From Chionis minor (lineage: Eukaryota; Chordata; Aves; Charadriiformes; Chionididae), in the NCBI GenBank assembly GCA_013398295.1, contig VZSF01001075.1, positions 1,612,001-1,676,000 on the forward strand: a stretch of DNA of 64,000 nucleotides. Reading direction: 5' to 3'. The notes beneath the pieces are model-generated. The model searched no databases, was not told where the DNA came from, and saw nothing but the letters and a program-made list of their open reading frames with translations. The first letter of the stretch is position 1. Every line of letters starts with the position of its first letter. The position numbers and the translations under genes are program-made. Of this stretch, positions 49,161-61,983 are shown piece by piece.

Positions 49161-52100
49161 ATTGGCTGGGCTATTTTTACTTGGTATTTTAATCTCTGTC
49201 GGCGATTATCAGGGGGAAGAGGCTGAGTGTACCAACTTGAGATGACAGCTACACCCAGTCAAATTCAGCTACCCTCTTTTTGTGTCCTTAAGCTTTGTTT
49301 TGAATTAGGCAGTACATGCGTTATGTCAGAGATTAGAAATCAGACAGCGGTGAAACGGTACGTTCTGGGACAGCACGACCAGCACAGATAGCCCTTTCTT
49401 CATTCTCTGGCAAACATCCAGTTACTCTGTATAGCCCTGAAAGCCAGGTTTCTGAGCCAGAAAGGAGGACTTAAATGAAATGCATCCCAAGCTTATCATT
49501 TTGCATCTTGAGACAATGTGTGCCGAAACTGAATGAAAGCAAAGCGGAATAAAACAGCAAATTTTGTAACCGTCGTCTCATTCAGGTAGAAAAAATGTGC
49601 TGAAACGATTTTGGGGGGGAAAAAAAAAACAACACAAGCCTCACATTGCTGACAAAAATGTGCTTTAGTAGATTGGACTTCAGTTGAAAACAAGTTACCG
49701 TGCAAGTTACCTGTATCTTACAGTTTGCAGCTCTGGTTTGCCGAACAAAAAGATTTGTTTGTTTTGCTTTGCTTGGAAGAGGACACTACCAACAGCCTGA
49801 CAAAATAGTACAATTCTAGGTAGCGTTTGTTTACCTGATTTCACCACACCTATGCTTATTCAGGCAGGTGGGCCTGGTTGTATTAGTTGTAAATTGCCAC
49901 AATTCGCCTGGAACATGCAGTTACCATAGGATTTAGTTCTGAAAACACTATATTGGGAGGCACATTTAGAAGATGAATGGGGTTTTGTAAGAAGAGCTTA
50001 AGACAGTATGGCCTGAATATGTTTTAAAGAGAAAAAAAAAAAATCTTCTTTTTATCTTACACATTTACCAAGGAAGCATTTACTTTTTTTTAAAAAAACC
50101 AGATATTTCAAGCTATAGCTGTTGAGTGACTATTGCGTCTTTGTGTGTTACAAAGTACCCAGATGATACCGATGTTTTTCATGTCAATCTCTGCAGAGTT
50201 AATCCCTCTTCTTTTTGCTGTGATCTAGGGTTTCAGCCAATTTTTAAGATTTTGAGATAAAAATCCTCCACTGTACCATATTTAGATGTCGTGATCATAA
50301 ATCATGAAATGCCTGTGTAATCCTCCCGTGTCGGTGTTGCAGAAGTGGTAGTATGTTAGCTTTATTACATAATGAAACTTTTATAGGGCAGAAGCTTAAA
50401 AAGCTTCCCCATAAACATGAGGAAGATAAGTCTGATTTTTGCCCCATTTAGAAAGGTTGTACACCAGTTAAATTAACATTAAATGCGTTAGACAAAGTGG
50501 AATTATCATAAAAGTTGTTATGTTTCAGTTTCTCTGTAATCCTCTTAAGTTTGGGGTTTTTTTGAGTAAACCAGGACATCTCTATTGGTCACTTCACCAC
50601 CCTCCAAACAATTACAGGTTTCAGCTTTTTAGGTTTTTGGTTCTTCTAGAACCACAAGATGCTTTAAAAGAAATTTTTTTAGAAAATTGGCAATATGCGG
50701 AAAGGTGATTAGATCCCTTCCTCTGCTCAGGACTAATATTTATAACTCCAGAAGATGTTTGTTTTGCAAAGTTATGTGTCTGTTTTAACAACTTCTGTGG
50801 GGTTTTTTTTAAAAAACATCTGTTGAGGATTCCACACCTTCACATACAAACAACATTGCCAATATTTAGCTATCCTGATTCTCATGACTTTTCTTCCCCT
50901 AATGTACACTCTTATTCTTCCTTATTGTAATTTATGAACGTTGCTACTTCTCTTAAATCTGTGAGGATTAAAAAAATCAGGTTTTTATCTGGTTTTTTGC
51001 AGCTGCCTTCTAGATAAAGATTTTCATAATGTCTGATTTCAGTATTTGTTTCTCTGCATTGAGAGAGCTCCTATTTCAGTACTTCCCTGAGATTAACAAA
51101 TGATTATTTTCTAGACCTCCAGTCATTCTTTTTGTCTCCTTGGTATTCTTTCCAGTTGATTAACTTGTCTTTTCACAGGATGTTGGAAGTGCTGAATAGA
51201 GCAAAAGGTTTCCTTCAAGTGACTTGCATAAAATCTTACTGATCTAGTAAGGTACTGCCCTAAAAAAAATTAAAAAAAAAAAAAAGGGCATAATGGTGAT
51301 TCTTATTTAGCTTGTGGATTGCTGTAAACCCAGATATTATTCAGTGCTGCTTAAACAGTTGTTCCTGGTGCTGTATGTATCAGGTTATTCCTACCTAAAT
51401 TCAATACTTCATACTATCCCGTATAATATTGTACCTTATTGGTTTATGTCTTTTTCTTCCATTTATCAAGATCATTTTGCCCTCGGAAATGTTTGTGATT
51501 CTATATCATCTTACCATGTTTCAGCAGTAAGTAGTGTATTATTTTTTTCATACTCGTTCCAAACACTCCGTGTATCCTTCACTCCAGTGTTTATAGGTGC
51601 ACTTGAAAATGTGTCCACTCCGTGAAGTTGCTCACTGGGAAGTATTTCATATTTGACAAATGCTCCTGCCATTTTGCAATCCTCTGTTGATGTGTAGGTG
51701 GTGTTTTGCACAGTGGAGTCTATAATGTGGCTCCCCATGATTTGTAGTCTGTTTCTTTACTGACTAATTTTGGCTTTTCTGTATTCATGAAAGTACTCAA
51801 AAATTTTCAGCATTTCTTTTTCAGCCTGAACACAGTTTCTTGGGCTTCAGTCAGCCCTTAAATATACCACTGGTTTATCGTCTTGCAGAAACATAATTCC
51901 CAAAGTATTTTATGATTAATCAACAAAGTCCTTAGATTCTTTTTTAGTGTTTCTAGTGTCAGGTCCTAAAAACTTTCTGGGAAATGTTCCAGTGCTATTA
52001 CATATTCTCCATAAAACCCCCCAAAACCTAAGCTGATGGCTTAGTTATGACAAACTAGAATATGTTCCTGCACATGTAAATACAGCTATGAATTTTTCTA

Positions 52101-53131
52101 AGAATCCTCCTAACAAGTCTTCTTTCCTCACTACTTCAAACTTTTTAACCTTTCACTAGTTTTTCCCATTGAATATACAGTCTACACAGCTGACTATCAT
52201 ATTCAGCTGTCCTGCCTTGAGCACGCAGTTGTGTCAGTGTTGGAATTAGACAACCTCTAATTAGAAAGCTGAACGTTTTCATATCATGTCAGCAAATCAT
52301 TAAAAAATACTGCTTTTACAGCTATGTTTCCAGAGATCTAGGACACGGTATTGAGACAATCCTAAACAGTATTTCACAAAAAGGGAGATGGATGTGCGTA
52401 ACTTCCTTTTTTACTACAAAAAAGTGATACCTAGAGAGCAGCCAAGTATCATAGCCATCAACAGAAATACTTGATTTGCAATGAAAATCAGGACTCTTCT
52501 TTATTTTAAAATCTAACCATCTCTTCTAAAATGCACATAAATGTATTTGAAGAATAGAAGTAATGCGCATGGAGCAGATTATAATATCTTTTACAGTGAA
52601 TTCCAGTATTCTTACGATTTTATAAAACATTAACTTGGTTGCAAATTTTATCTTTACATCTACACTGTAATATATCTGCCTGGCCAATGGCTGTTTACTG
52701 ATGGATGGATAGACTGATTTCTGTTTGTGTGTGTGTTTCTTAATTCCTAGTCATTCTCTAATGATACATTCGCAGGGGGTTATTTTTAGAGCAATTAAGG
52801 ACTGGCCAACACGATAGTTGATTTGAGAGGCATGGACATAATTGGGCTAGAGAAAGCTGGAGATTTACTTCCTCGGGTCAGTGATATACGTAGGTCGTGC
52901 CATTTTAATGCAGAATGCAGGATGAACAAGGATGCCAATTTTGCAGATGATTAGCTGTTTGTATGTACAGGAAAGAGTCATAGTTGGGAGATACATAGTG
53001 GAATAGCTGACAGCTTGGTAGAAATGAGTACTGTGATAACTTACACTGGCAGTGCTTTACTTTCAGGAATCTATATGGAAATATATTTCCCTTCCCATCT
53101 TTTAAGCTACTTGAGGTGTGTTGGTATAATG
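49161..53131. other. Non-coding stretch, no gene seen
   Basis: AT-rich unique sequence with A- and T-runs (for example 50029-50043, 51266-51284). A GT-run of about 12 bases lies near 52726. The longest frame (103 codons, 51314-51625) has no domain. Confidence 0.5.
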
Positions 53132-53136
53132 ATGCA

Positions 53137-53144
53137 TTACGTAA
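53137..53144. promoter_or_regulatory. Perfect PAR-bZIP / D-box octamer TTACGTAA
   Basis: TTACGTAA is the consensus site of the PAR-bZIP factors (DBP, TEF, HLF) and their repressor NFIL3/E4BP4. It is embedded in ATGC-A-TTACGTAA-GCAT, so the symmetry extends to 12 paired bases if one bulged base is allowed. A single octamer is weak evidence for regulation. Confidence 0.35.
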
Positions 53145-53147
53145 GCA

Positions 53148-53163
53148 TAGATCCATGGATCTA
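53148..53163. repeat. Perfect 16-bp palindrome
   Basis: TAGATCCATGGATCTA is fully self-complementary with no loop. It starts four bases after the TTACGTAA octamer. In random sequence a specific 16-bp perfect palindrome is expected about once per 65 kb, so alone it is unremarkable; the adjacency is what stands out. Confidence 0.7.
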
Positions 53164-56100
53164 AACCCAACGGTGAGACAGGAATAAAGAAACAGAATGT
53201 ATGTTTGCTGTGTATAAAAGAGCATAGGAAGGAAATCACTTGTTTCCAAGCTTTCATTATTGTCTTTAAAAATGTTTGATAATAATCTCTTGCTCTTTAA
53301 AGTTCCCTGAGGCCTTGTTTCAATTATGTTTTTCTGTATTACCATAATCTTCTATCGAGGCTTCATTTATTTGAAGACACAAATGTGACCATCGTCGCAA
53401 ACACAAATCCCATGACGCCAGCTCAGTGGTGTTCACTCCAAAACTACTTGGCACTGGAGGATGCCGACAACTGATAATCACCTTGCATTCCTGCTGATTC
53501 ATAAAGAGTTAAATCTCTCTAAGCCAGTGTTAATAATCAAAAGACTGCTAATACATATTTTAATGTTGAATGATGACCTGGGCAGTTGAGAACAGTCGTC
53601 CTTGTTATTGAATAATAACAAGCACTACTTTTTCTCAGGGGTTGGGGGGGCGGTGAGAGGAGAGGGAAGAGGAAGGGGAGCATAAAACCGTGATGTGGTG
53701 AACAGTTTAACATACAACGGGAGAAGTAAAGGCCGCTAGAGCTGGCTTCTCACTCCAGGCTGAATTCAGAATCTGCTCAGTCCTGATCACAATTTGCCTT
53801 TTTAAAACCTTAAATCCTTTCAAATTAGGCAATTAAACCCAAGGTGCTATAGAGCTCCAGGGGCTCAAACAGGATTGCAAATAAATCTTTATAATTTAAA
53901 AAAAAAATCAAGTAAATACATCATTTGTCATCAGGGCCACCGGTCTCCCGAATGCTTGCTCATATTCCAGGATTTTGGAATATGTTTTTGAAAATTGAGT
54001 TTGTGCCAGGACAGAAGGTTGTAAAGAAGGAATAGTTTATAAACCCGCGTTTTGTATTCTGATTTATTATAATGATAGTTTTCACTTCCACATTGTCACA
54101 TATTGCTGTGCTAAGCGTAATACTACATCCAGTTTATGAAAATTAAAACAGTTCTGCAGTTAAAACAGCCAAATAAGAACATGCAGTTTTGGTAATAAAG
54201 CTGCGTAGTATAGAAGATACAATCTCTTGATTGTATAGAAAATTGATTGAAATACACCTTGTAAGTATGTATATGGCATCTCAGGACGGTTGACATAAAT
54301 GTGAGTTCTTTTGACTGAAAAAGGCTTTGCAAAAAAACCCCAAAGAATGTAGTTCTAAGTTGAACCGTTCTGCCTATAACGCTCTACCTGCCTTTAACCA
54401 AGTATTTGTTTTCCTGTCCACCCAGCTGTTATTTTACAATTTGTTTTGTGTTCTGTCAAAAATAAAAAATATAATACATTTAATAAAGCAAAGCAACCTT
54501 GAAAAATTTGGCAAGCAAATGTGGCTTGCAGCAAATCACTTAATCCTGTTTTGTTCAACATAAAATCAATTGGTTATGTGTTTTCCTGAGTACCTTTAAA
54601 AGCTACCACACCTCTTGAGAACTGAAACAGGAGGAGGAAGAAGGTAGCGCTGGAGAATTTTAAGAATTCTATTTATATTCATCGTAGCATGCATGTTGCT
54701 TGTGGTGAATAGACCATATCGCATAACAGCAAATAATTAGAAAGAGCCCATCTCACTGCAAGCATTGCAAATAAGAATTATAGTTAACCTTCATCTAGAG
54801 GAGAAAAGTGGAAACAATAGAACACAAAGCAATTGTTTCCAGGAGAACTGGCATCCACATAAGGAGCATCTGCAGCTGGAGTTTTCTTTGCTTCCCTGTG
54901 GCATTATCCCATTATGCACGGTATCTTCCATAGTTTCCCGTTACTTTTGTTCTCTGCTGCTGTAAGAACACATCCAAAAGAGGAAATGGTTGCCGTGCCG
55001 AAGAGGATCCATACCCTTGGAGGCGGTGGTCGGAGCACACCAAAGCAGAAGAGCACCGCATTGAAAGCTGTGTACTACCACCGGCTCCCCAGCTGAGCTT
55101 ACAGGGGAAGCCGAGCTGAGCGAGGGAGACCCCTTCGTCTCAGTGGTGCCCTGAGAACTTAACGAATCATTGCTGGCCCAACTGCTCTGTCAGCGAGACT
55201 CAGTAGCCACAGATGTCATTAGCAGCTTTTTAGATTAGTCAAGAAATTCTATGCTCTGCTGGCTCCCTCATAAAATGGTTAGGGTGCATTCTTTTGAAGT
55301 AAAATTTTAATATCAACTCCTTGTTTTCTTGCGAACGGTTAGGCATCAACTTAAAGTCCATCACGTTGTCGGATTTTTAGTGTCTGCCCAGACTACAGGG
55401 CAAATATTGATCAGGAGAATTGTAGGTATATTGCCACCAAGACAATTTTATAGTCATCTGCTTATCTTCTGTTGACTGGAGTAAATTGGAGAGGGCAGTC
55501 AGGGACCTATAGATGTCTATGCAGAGTTATTTCCTTACTTTTTGTTAAAATAAGAGGTTTTTAAAGGCCAGTTTGCATGCTCATGCCTGAGAATATTTCA
55601 TGCTGTCCGTAGTAACCTGAGGATAAACCATAGGCGCATTGTATGTGTTCTCTTGACAGTGAAACAAATTTTCAGTTCTACTCAAATTCACAGTACTGAG
55701 ATTTATTGTACTGCAGATATTTGGGTGGTGTGGTAATTGGTTTTGGATTAAAACGTGTGGCATATTTCAGGTTTTTAGAAAGAATTGTAACATGGAAAAC
55801 AGTGCAAAGGGAAGTGCTCTTGACGTGCAGGAAAGGTGAATAGCCGTGCTGACAGGGAGAAATATGGATAGAGACAGAAAATAAGGGAGTTTTCTTGCTA
55901 GATAGCAAGGCATGGCGCAGTCCAACACCCATGTGAGCCAGCTCGCCGCCATGGGGCAGCAGTGTGGGGCGCTGGGCAATCCCAGTGAATTGCCATGTGG
56001 GAATGCTACTGGAGCAGGGGGAGCATGAAGATGACTGTGGGGTGTGAGCTTTCTTTAACCCCTTTTTGTCACTGGTAACGCAGCCACGGTTAGACATGTC

Positions 56101-56230
56101 CTCCCCTGAGGCAAGGAGTACAGGCCCCGCCTGATGGAAACCAGCTAAGCCCCTCCTGCACTGGGTGTGCCTCCCAGAGTCATACACTCAATTTTACCCT
56201 CTTCAAAACCCACAGGAATACCTAAAATCA
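53164..56230. other. Non-coding stretch; possible retroelement-like segment 55910-56190
   Basis: AT-rich unique DNA with a G/purine-rich tract at 53641-53683. From about 55910 the GC content rises towards the CpG-rich island, and the minus strand stays open for 169 codons (55678-56187) with a low-complexity Ser/Pro/His-rich product of no known family. This rise may mark the edge of a transposon or promoter. Confidence 0.4.
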
Positions 56231-56239
56231 TATATATAA
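56231..56239 (+). promoter_or_regulatory. TATA-box candidate upstream of a CpG-rich island
   Basis: TATATATAA precedes, by about 40 bases, the start of the only CpG-dense segment of the window, which would place a transcription start near 56262-56270. TATA-like words are common in AT-rich DNA; the position relative to the island is the reason for listing it. Confidence 0.3.
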
Positions 56240-56261
56240 CGGCTGACAGAAGTTGGCTGCT

Positions 56262-56679
56262 CTGCTATGAGTTTGGAAAGGAACGAGGGTGGTGCCAGAG
56301 CGCGGCCTGGCCCTGCGGGGCCTGCGAGGCCCCTGCGCCACCGCGCCCTGCCCTGCCCCTCCTCTTCCCAGAGGCCAAAGGGCCACAGAGCCAAGCGGGC
56401 AGCAAAGAGAAGGCAGGGGCTGCTGTATCAGGCAGCTCCATGTTACACACCCTTTGTCAGCGGCTGAGGAGGAGGAAGGCACCTCTCTCCTGAGGGGGCA
56501 GAGCGGGCCGGGGGCTGGCACACAGCCCAGCCGGGAGGGCAGGGTGGGCATCAGCCAGTCTGTGCCTCTGCCAGCCTGTAAAAGAGCTCCCCAGCACCTG
56601 AAAATACTTCCTGCTAATTGGAGAAATAACAGTCACCCGGGAGGAGCCCCAGACCTGGGGGCTGAGCTGCAGGGGCATG
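56262..56679 (+). other. GC/CpG-rich island, possible first exon ending at a 5' splice site
   Basis: This is the only clearly GC-rich segment: about thirteen CpGs between 56276 and 56540, against very few elsewhere. An ATG at 56267 opens a 66-codon frame rich in Arg, Pro, Ala and Gly with no known domain. Other phases and the minus strand are also open, as expected for GC-rich DNA, so coding is not supported. The segment ends at ATG|GTGAGT (cut after 56679), a good 5' splice site. A promoter with first exon of a lncRNA, or the leader of a retroelement, would both fit. Confidence 0.3.
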
Positions 56680-59600
56680 GTGAGTGGAGCTGTGTCTAAA
56701 CCTCCTTCTAGCTGGGCTTCCCTGGTTGCCTGAGTTTCTGTTTTAAATAGTCTACTTTATGCTGGCGTTCAGGTGGGCTTTGTAGAGTTGGAGAGTGTCT
56801 TTGGGGGGGGTTTATGGTGGCAGGTGGTGTGGACGGCCTGCCCTCGGGGTGGTGAGGCAGCACAGACCTCCGGCTTCCCAAGCTTCTCCTCCATGTCCTG
56901 CATTTGTGTTTAAATCAGTGCTGTGTTTGCACTTGTGTTTTCAGAGTTGTTGGAAGTGCTGGGTATTTTTCTAAGCCTTCTTGAAATGTTACCCTTTATA
57001 GGAAAACTAGTGTTTATGTACTAGAGTAAAACCTTAAAGGGCTCTTCACTGAGTGAAAACGCGTTAGTCTTGACAAACAGCTTACACGAGGAACACAGGA
57101 AACCACAGATCTCGTCATGTTAAAAATTTTAGCGATAAAAGCACCAAATAAGATACTGTTATAAGCAAAATTGATTGGTAACTGTACTTTCACACTGATA
57201 AACACTAAAGATATAAATTCCTTTCAAGACTCTTTATCTGTCTCAAAATGGACAATAACATGCCTTTTATAGTAGAAAAAGTACTGCAGGCTTAGTTCTG
57301 GTTTTGCAGATCTATTAGTAATCTACTGTAAATGCTCAGAACTTAACTTCCTTGTGGTTTTTCTAAATTATTACTTTCTGATAAAAAGTAGTGATACGCT
57401 GTTTAATGCTGAGCTTTAAAAATTATGCAAACTAGAGCAGTGATTGTTTTAATCCAGTTATGGTATGTGCTTAAAATGAAACTCCTAGCCCATCCCATCT
57501 ATTAGTTGCCAGAAGATAAGGATTAGGCTATTCATCAGTAGAAGAAATGGCATGATAGTGCCTGGATGGCTTGGAAGAAGATGAAATACAAAAGGAGAGA
57601 GACGGTTTTCTTTTCCTCCCGTTAACATCCGGAGATAGCAGGCATTGGCACTAATGTTCACAGGACTCTGTGATTCCACATAACCCAACAAGCTGAATTT
57701 GCACTTGTTTCGGTGGCTCTAGCTCACACTGAAAGCTGACAGTTGGGCATTTGGCAGCTACCAGCCTTAGTCCCATGAATAATGTGGGACTCATTATGTA
57801 ATGATGCGTTCAGTTATACAGCACAAACATATGATTAAATTTCACCAGGACGTAATGTTCGTATCGGAGCTCTGTAACATGACAGAGAAGTTTGGTGAGC
57901 CACAGATACTTGTACGTCACTGTCCTCAACTATGGGTAAGTAACTCTAAGGAAGTAAAAAATAAATATCCCCTGTGCCTTATGATGTGGGAGTTCAGTTT
58001 TGTTTTCTTCTAAATGACCATCAAGCAGCATTGACTGAAATTGCATGAGACACCCAAGAGAAGTACTTCTTATGGCAACTTTGGAAGGCCCACTCTGTAT
58101 TATAATGCAAATCTGTAAATATCTCCAGTCTTACTTTAGTGCACGTGGGCACGACTTAGTAAGTTTCCCAAATGTGCTGGTTAATACTGCAGCTGACTCT
58201 CCATGCAATTAAACATTGTCAAGTTGTTTTCTGTGGTGCTAGTTCTCTTTTCCTTGTAGTACCTATAGCAAGGAAAGTAACATCTTCGAGAGGGTTTTGT
58301 TTTTCTTTAAACAAGATGATTTGCACTGATAAACACACTGATTTGCACAGCCTGTCTGCACTTAAAGGTAATTGTTTGGATTCCCTTCCTCAGCCTTGAC
58401 TGAAGCCAAAACCTCTGAATGAGATTAAGTGGGAACTTTGCCTGGATGGGGAATGTTGGACGTGGCCCTTCATGAGTCATGTGAGAGTTTTGTACACATT
58501 TGCACCATATGAGTAGGGACAAGTACTTTGGGAAATACTCAGGTGCCTGTTATGTTTTCTGCATCTTACAGTGTCCTTAATTTGTATGGCTTTATGAAAA
58601 CAGGCAGGGGAGAAATCAATCAACAGCGGTTACACATTAAAGCTTGCTCAATTTGACTGCTCAGATTCCTCAGAATCTTTGAAATGGATTTAACGTATAC
58701 AAAATACCAAGCCCTGTAAAGTGAAGCAGCCGGTTTTTTAAAAAATTGGGAGAATCCAGAGTATTTGGAACTTCCAAGGATTTTTTTTTTTTCAGGGCAA
58801 TGTAACTGTACTGCTCAGCTTTTCTTCCAAAATGGAAATCAAAGAGATATAATTAATGTTTTTTTAGTTTCTAGCTTCATATCATTAGCTGCATTACTCT
58901 GTCAGAGATCTCACCAATACCAAGCAATCTCAATGCTCGCTGTCTTAGTGTAGTTTAACACCAGCTAACCAGACCCATCTGCTCCCTAGAATGCTTGATC
59001 TGGAGCACCTGGCCTGATTACCTTCATCATGAATCTCTGGAATTATCTTAGGTTCTGGCTTTCTGGGCTATCACTTCATGGAAACACAACTGCATGGCCT
59101 CTGACATTGGCTGACAGTTGTGATATGTATCTCAGGAGTGGCATAATTCAGTGTAAAACCAAGCTACTGCTCAAGGGAGCTGTTCTGCTCCCTCTTGTGC
59201 ATGAATTGGCTGGCAGAACTGAAAACCACCCTGCCAAAAGAATGGGAGCGGCTTGCTGTCATGTCAGCGAATCTGATCGTGGCTGTGAAACATACATGAA
59301 GTGGAAGGGAAGATGCAGAATAAAGGAGGGATGGAGATGAAAAAGGATAGGCAGAGTTTTCCTTCTCAGCAGTAGCCTGTCCTTACACCAAAGTAGATAC
59401 AAGACTGCATTGGAAGACTGCCTAGAGTTTCAGATATGTTCATTTTCGGAGCACCACGGTTTTGGTTAAACAGTCCACTTCTCCTAGGGATTGTGTCACC
59501 ATATCCTGGTGAACTCAATCTGGTTTTGCTCAATCTTGTATAGGGCCAGGAGCTAAACAACAGCTTGGCGCTCTTCACACAAATGGTGCCAGCAAGAAAA

Positions 59601-61252
59601 CTGAGTGGAGGTAGGAAATAATGGGAAGGGATGGGGTAAATCTGTGCTTGCAAATGACTCCTAGGATACACTTAAGGATAGTCAGTGTGCTGCACCAGGT
59701 GGTATGTAGCTTTGTAAACTCATTTCTGAGACTACAGGGCTGGGGAGAGAAAGAGTTTCCCTGTAATAACTGTCTTGGAGAAGCTTACTGCATGAGTAGA
59801 GGATTGCAGAAGTTTATCAGCACAACTTCCGTCCCTCTTTTGGAATTCATCTAAATCTATGGTTAAAAAAAGTCAACAGAAACAAGTAGAGAAGAAATTT
59901 TTGCTGCCTGACTTAAATGAAGCTCCTGATATCAACCAGACGTCATTAGCTGTGTAGATCACAGAAATCACTACAGATCCATTATTACGGTTTTAGCTTG
60001 ACAGAACATGAGGGTACTGACAACCTAAAAGCTGCACCAAACACTGCCATTGCTACTAAGCAACCCCCTTGTGAAGACATTTAGAAGTTTTGACATCTTT
60101 AACCTCAAAACATCAGGGTAGAAAATGAAACCCAGGTCACCAAAATTACAAGCTTTCCAGTATTTCCTAATGTTTATGTAGTTATGCTACAGAAAAAAAG
60201 ACAATATTGAAACCACCTAGTAATGTTAAAGCGTATTTGAATACACCCAAGAATATACAAAGATTATATGTCAAAAAAAAAAATGAGGCTAATGAAGAGA
60301 ACAGTCATTTGGAGGCAGCCCTTCTTATTTATCTCCTGCATGTCTTCTAGCATAAAGAACATTTGAGTGGACTATATCCAGCATGAACAGAGCCAGCTGT
60401 GAGTCTCCTTTGAAAGTACTGCTTACTCAGAGGGTAAATAATGTTTTTCACTTTATGGTATTTGAGTAATGTTATCCATGTCAGATTTACTGAGCTTTTT
60501 ATATATGTATTTTAATATTAACATAATATCCTGTACTATGTAAGTGTTCTAATCTAGATCTTGCAAAACAAAAAAGAAAACCCGCACAACCCTGAGGCTA
60601 ATTTTTCTGCAAAGTATATGTGGTGGTTTTGTGGTCCTTGTTGCTTTTTAATTGACGCATTAGTTACCTTCAACTCATGGATTTCCTGCGCTTCTCCCTT
60701 TCTCTCATGATCACCTGTGAATGCACTGATTCTCCCTTTCCTATGGAGTGGAGGTTCGACTGTTCTGATGTGATTCCTGTTCTTGGAACAACATGTGGTC
60801 TGCAAATGAAGGCTCTTGTTTGTTTTCAGATTTTCATTGATCTAACATAATCTTAGCCTTTATTTTGACTTTGAAGATAACTAAAATGAAGAACAATAAT
60901 CCTGTCTTGCATATCATTGTGTATTATGCTGGGAACAAAGATCTGAAATCACAGGGCTTGTTCCTGTTCACAGTCAGATCGGTAGTAGAAATAACATAAA
61001 TATTGTTGAAAACAGAATGATGTATGAACTGAGAATTATATAGAGAGTAACAAAGCTGTGCTGTATGTTCCAGAAGAGATGAGGTACTTCTGTTTGCTTA
61101 GTTAAGGTGTAAGGCAATATGCAAACTTGCTGCAAAATAATACTGTAGTGAAACATAGAGGCTATTTTTACAATTTAAGGGATGAATATTGTGGCCATAC
61201 GTAGGCGAGACATGAGTATTTTCCATCTACCCACGTGCTGTGGTTTCCCCAG
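56680..61252. other. Non-coding stretch, no gene seen
   Basis: AT-rich after about 56900, with a run of eight G at 56803-56810. At 58942-58972 'ctgtcttagtgtagtttaac' followed by 'accagctaac' vaguely recalls an avian LTR start but cannot be extended. Frames reach 103 codons at most, with no domain. Confidence 0.45.
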
Positions 61253-61442
61253 GAAGAAAACGCGGGAGCATGGTGTGGAGGGAGCTCTGGAGACATGCCA
61301 TGATACGCACCCGCCCTGCAGCCTCAGAGTCCAGCGAGAATGGTGAGTTTGAAAGATGGAATTGGGTAGAATTGATTGCTTACATCAAGTGTCAAAACTA
61401 TACCTGTTTACTCTTGTCTGCAGCATCTTTGCATGGCCAGAG
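61253..61442 (+). other. Candidate exon pair with an 81-nt stop-free mini-intron, or one 190-nt exon
   Basis: An acceptor ('gtggtttccccag', ending 61252) is followed by 90 nt and a donor AATG|GTGAGT (from 61343). A second, very good acceptor ('ctgtttactcttgtctgcag', ending 61423) is followed by 19 nt and a near-perfect donor AGAG|GTAAGT (from 61443). One frame is open from the first acceptor to the last donor (starting 'RKRGSMVWRELWRH', reaching 'SLHGQ'). It stays open whether or not the 81 nt (27 codons) are removed. A branch-point-like CTTAC lies about 40 nt before the second acceptor. I do not recognise the peptide, and no partner exons could be linked in phase, so this may still be chance. 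Confidence 0.25.
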
Positions 61443-61983
61443 GTAAGTCTAGCAGATGTATGGTTCTGTCTGCAAGCTTTTACTGTGTTCAGATTCATCT
61501 GTTCCCATTTCAACTTTTCCCAGATTCAACTTCCCATTGTAACCCATGCTGCCTCTTGTGTGCTACAGTTAAGGCTGTGGGTTTTGTTTTTTCATTACTC
61601 CGGCGCTTTTTGAAGGATGGTGAACAGACAGTGAAAGGTCAGACCGTATCTGGATTGAACCTTGCAGTAGTTATATCTTTGGTCTACTGGTGACTCTTCA
61701 AAAGTGTTTAGAAAAAGCAGGGAAGTGCAGGTGGGTGAAATAAGCCTCTTGATATCTTAATTCAGCTGTGACCTAACCCCTAACATCCTCTGTGTATCAT
61801 AATCAACAGGGCTGACAAACAGTAGGCTGTAGAAAAATTGTGGCATTGGGTTTTGTCTGTTCCATAAAAAGTAGCTGTAGTCTGGTTAAAAGAAGGGGTA
61901 GCAAAAAGTGGATTTCAGTCCAAAGTAGTGAGAATTTTGTCTGTACGGTAACTGAGAAAGTTATAGTAGACTAGCTGAAACAA
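61443..61983. other. Non-coding stretch, no feature seen
   Basis: Sequence between the candidate exon pair and the small open frame. Overlapping plus-strand frames (85 and 105 codons) run through 61356-61693 in other phases without any recognisable domain. Confidence 0.4.

Noticed and set aside
52905..53345. 146-codon minus-strand frame
   Set aside because: Composition-driven, no known domain, and no consistent splice or polyadenylation signals.
55678..56187. 169-codon minus-strand frame
   Set aside because: Begins without a clear start context, low-complexity Ser/Pro/His-rich product, on the flank of the CpG-rich island; more likely non-coding.
58942..58972. Sequence vaguely like the start of an avian LTR ('agtgtagtttaacaccagc')
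   Set aside because: The likeness covers only about 30 bases and does not extend on either side.
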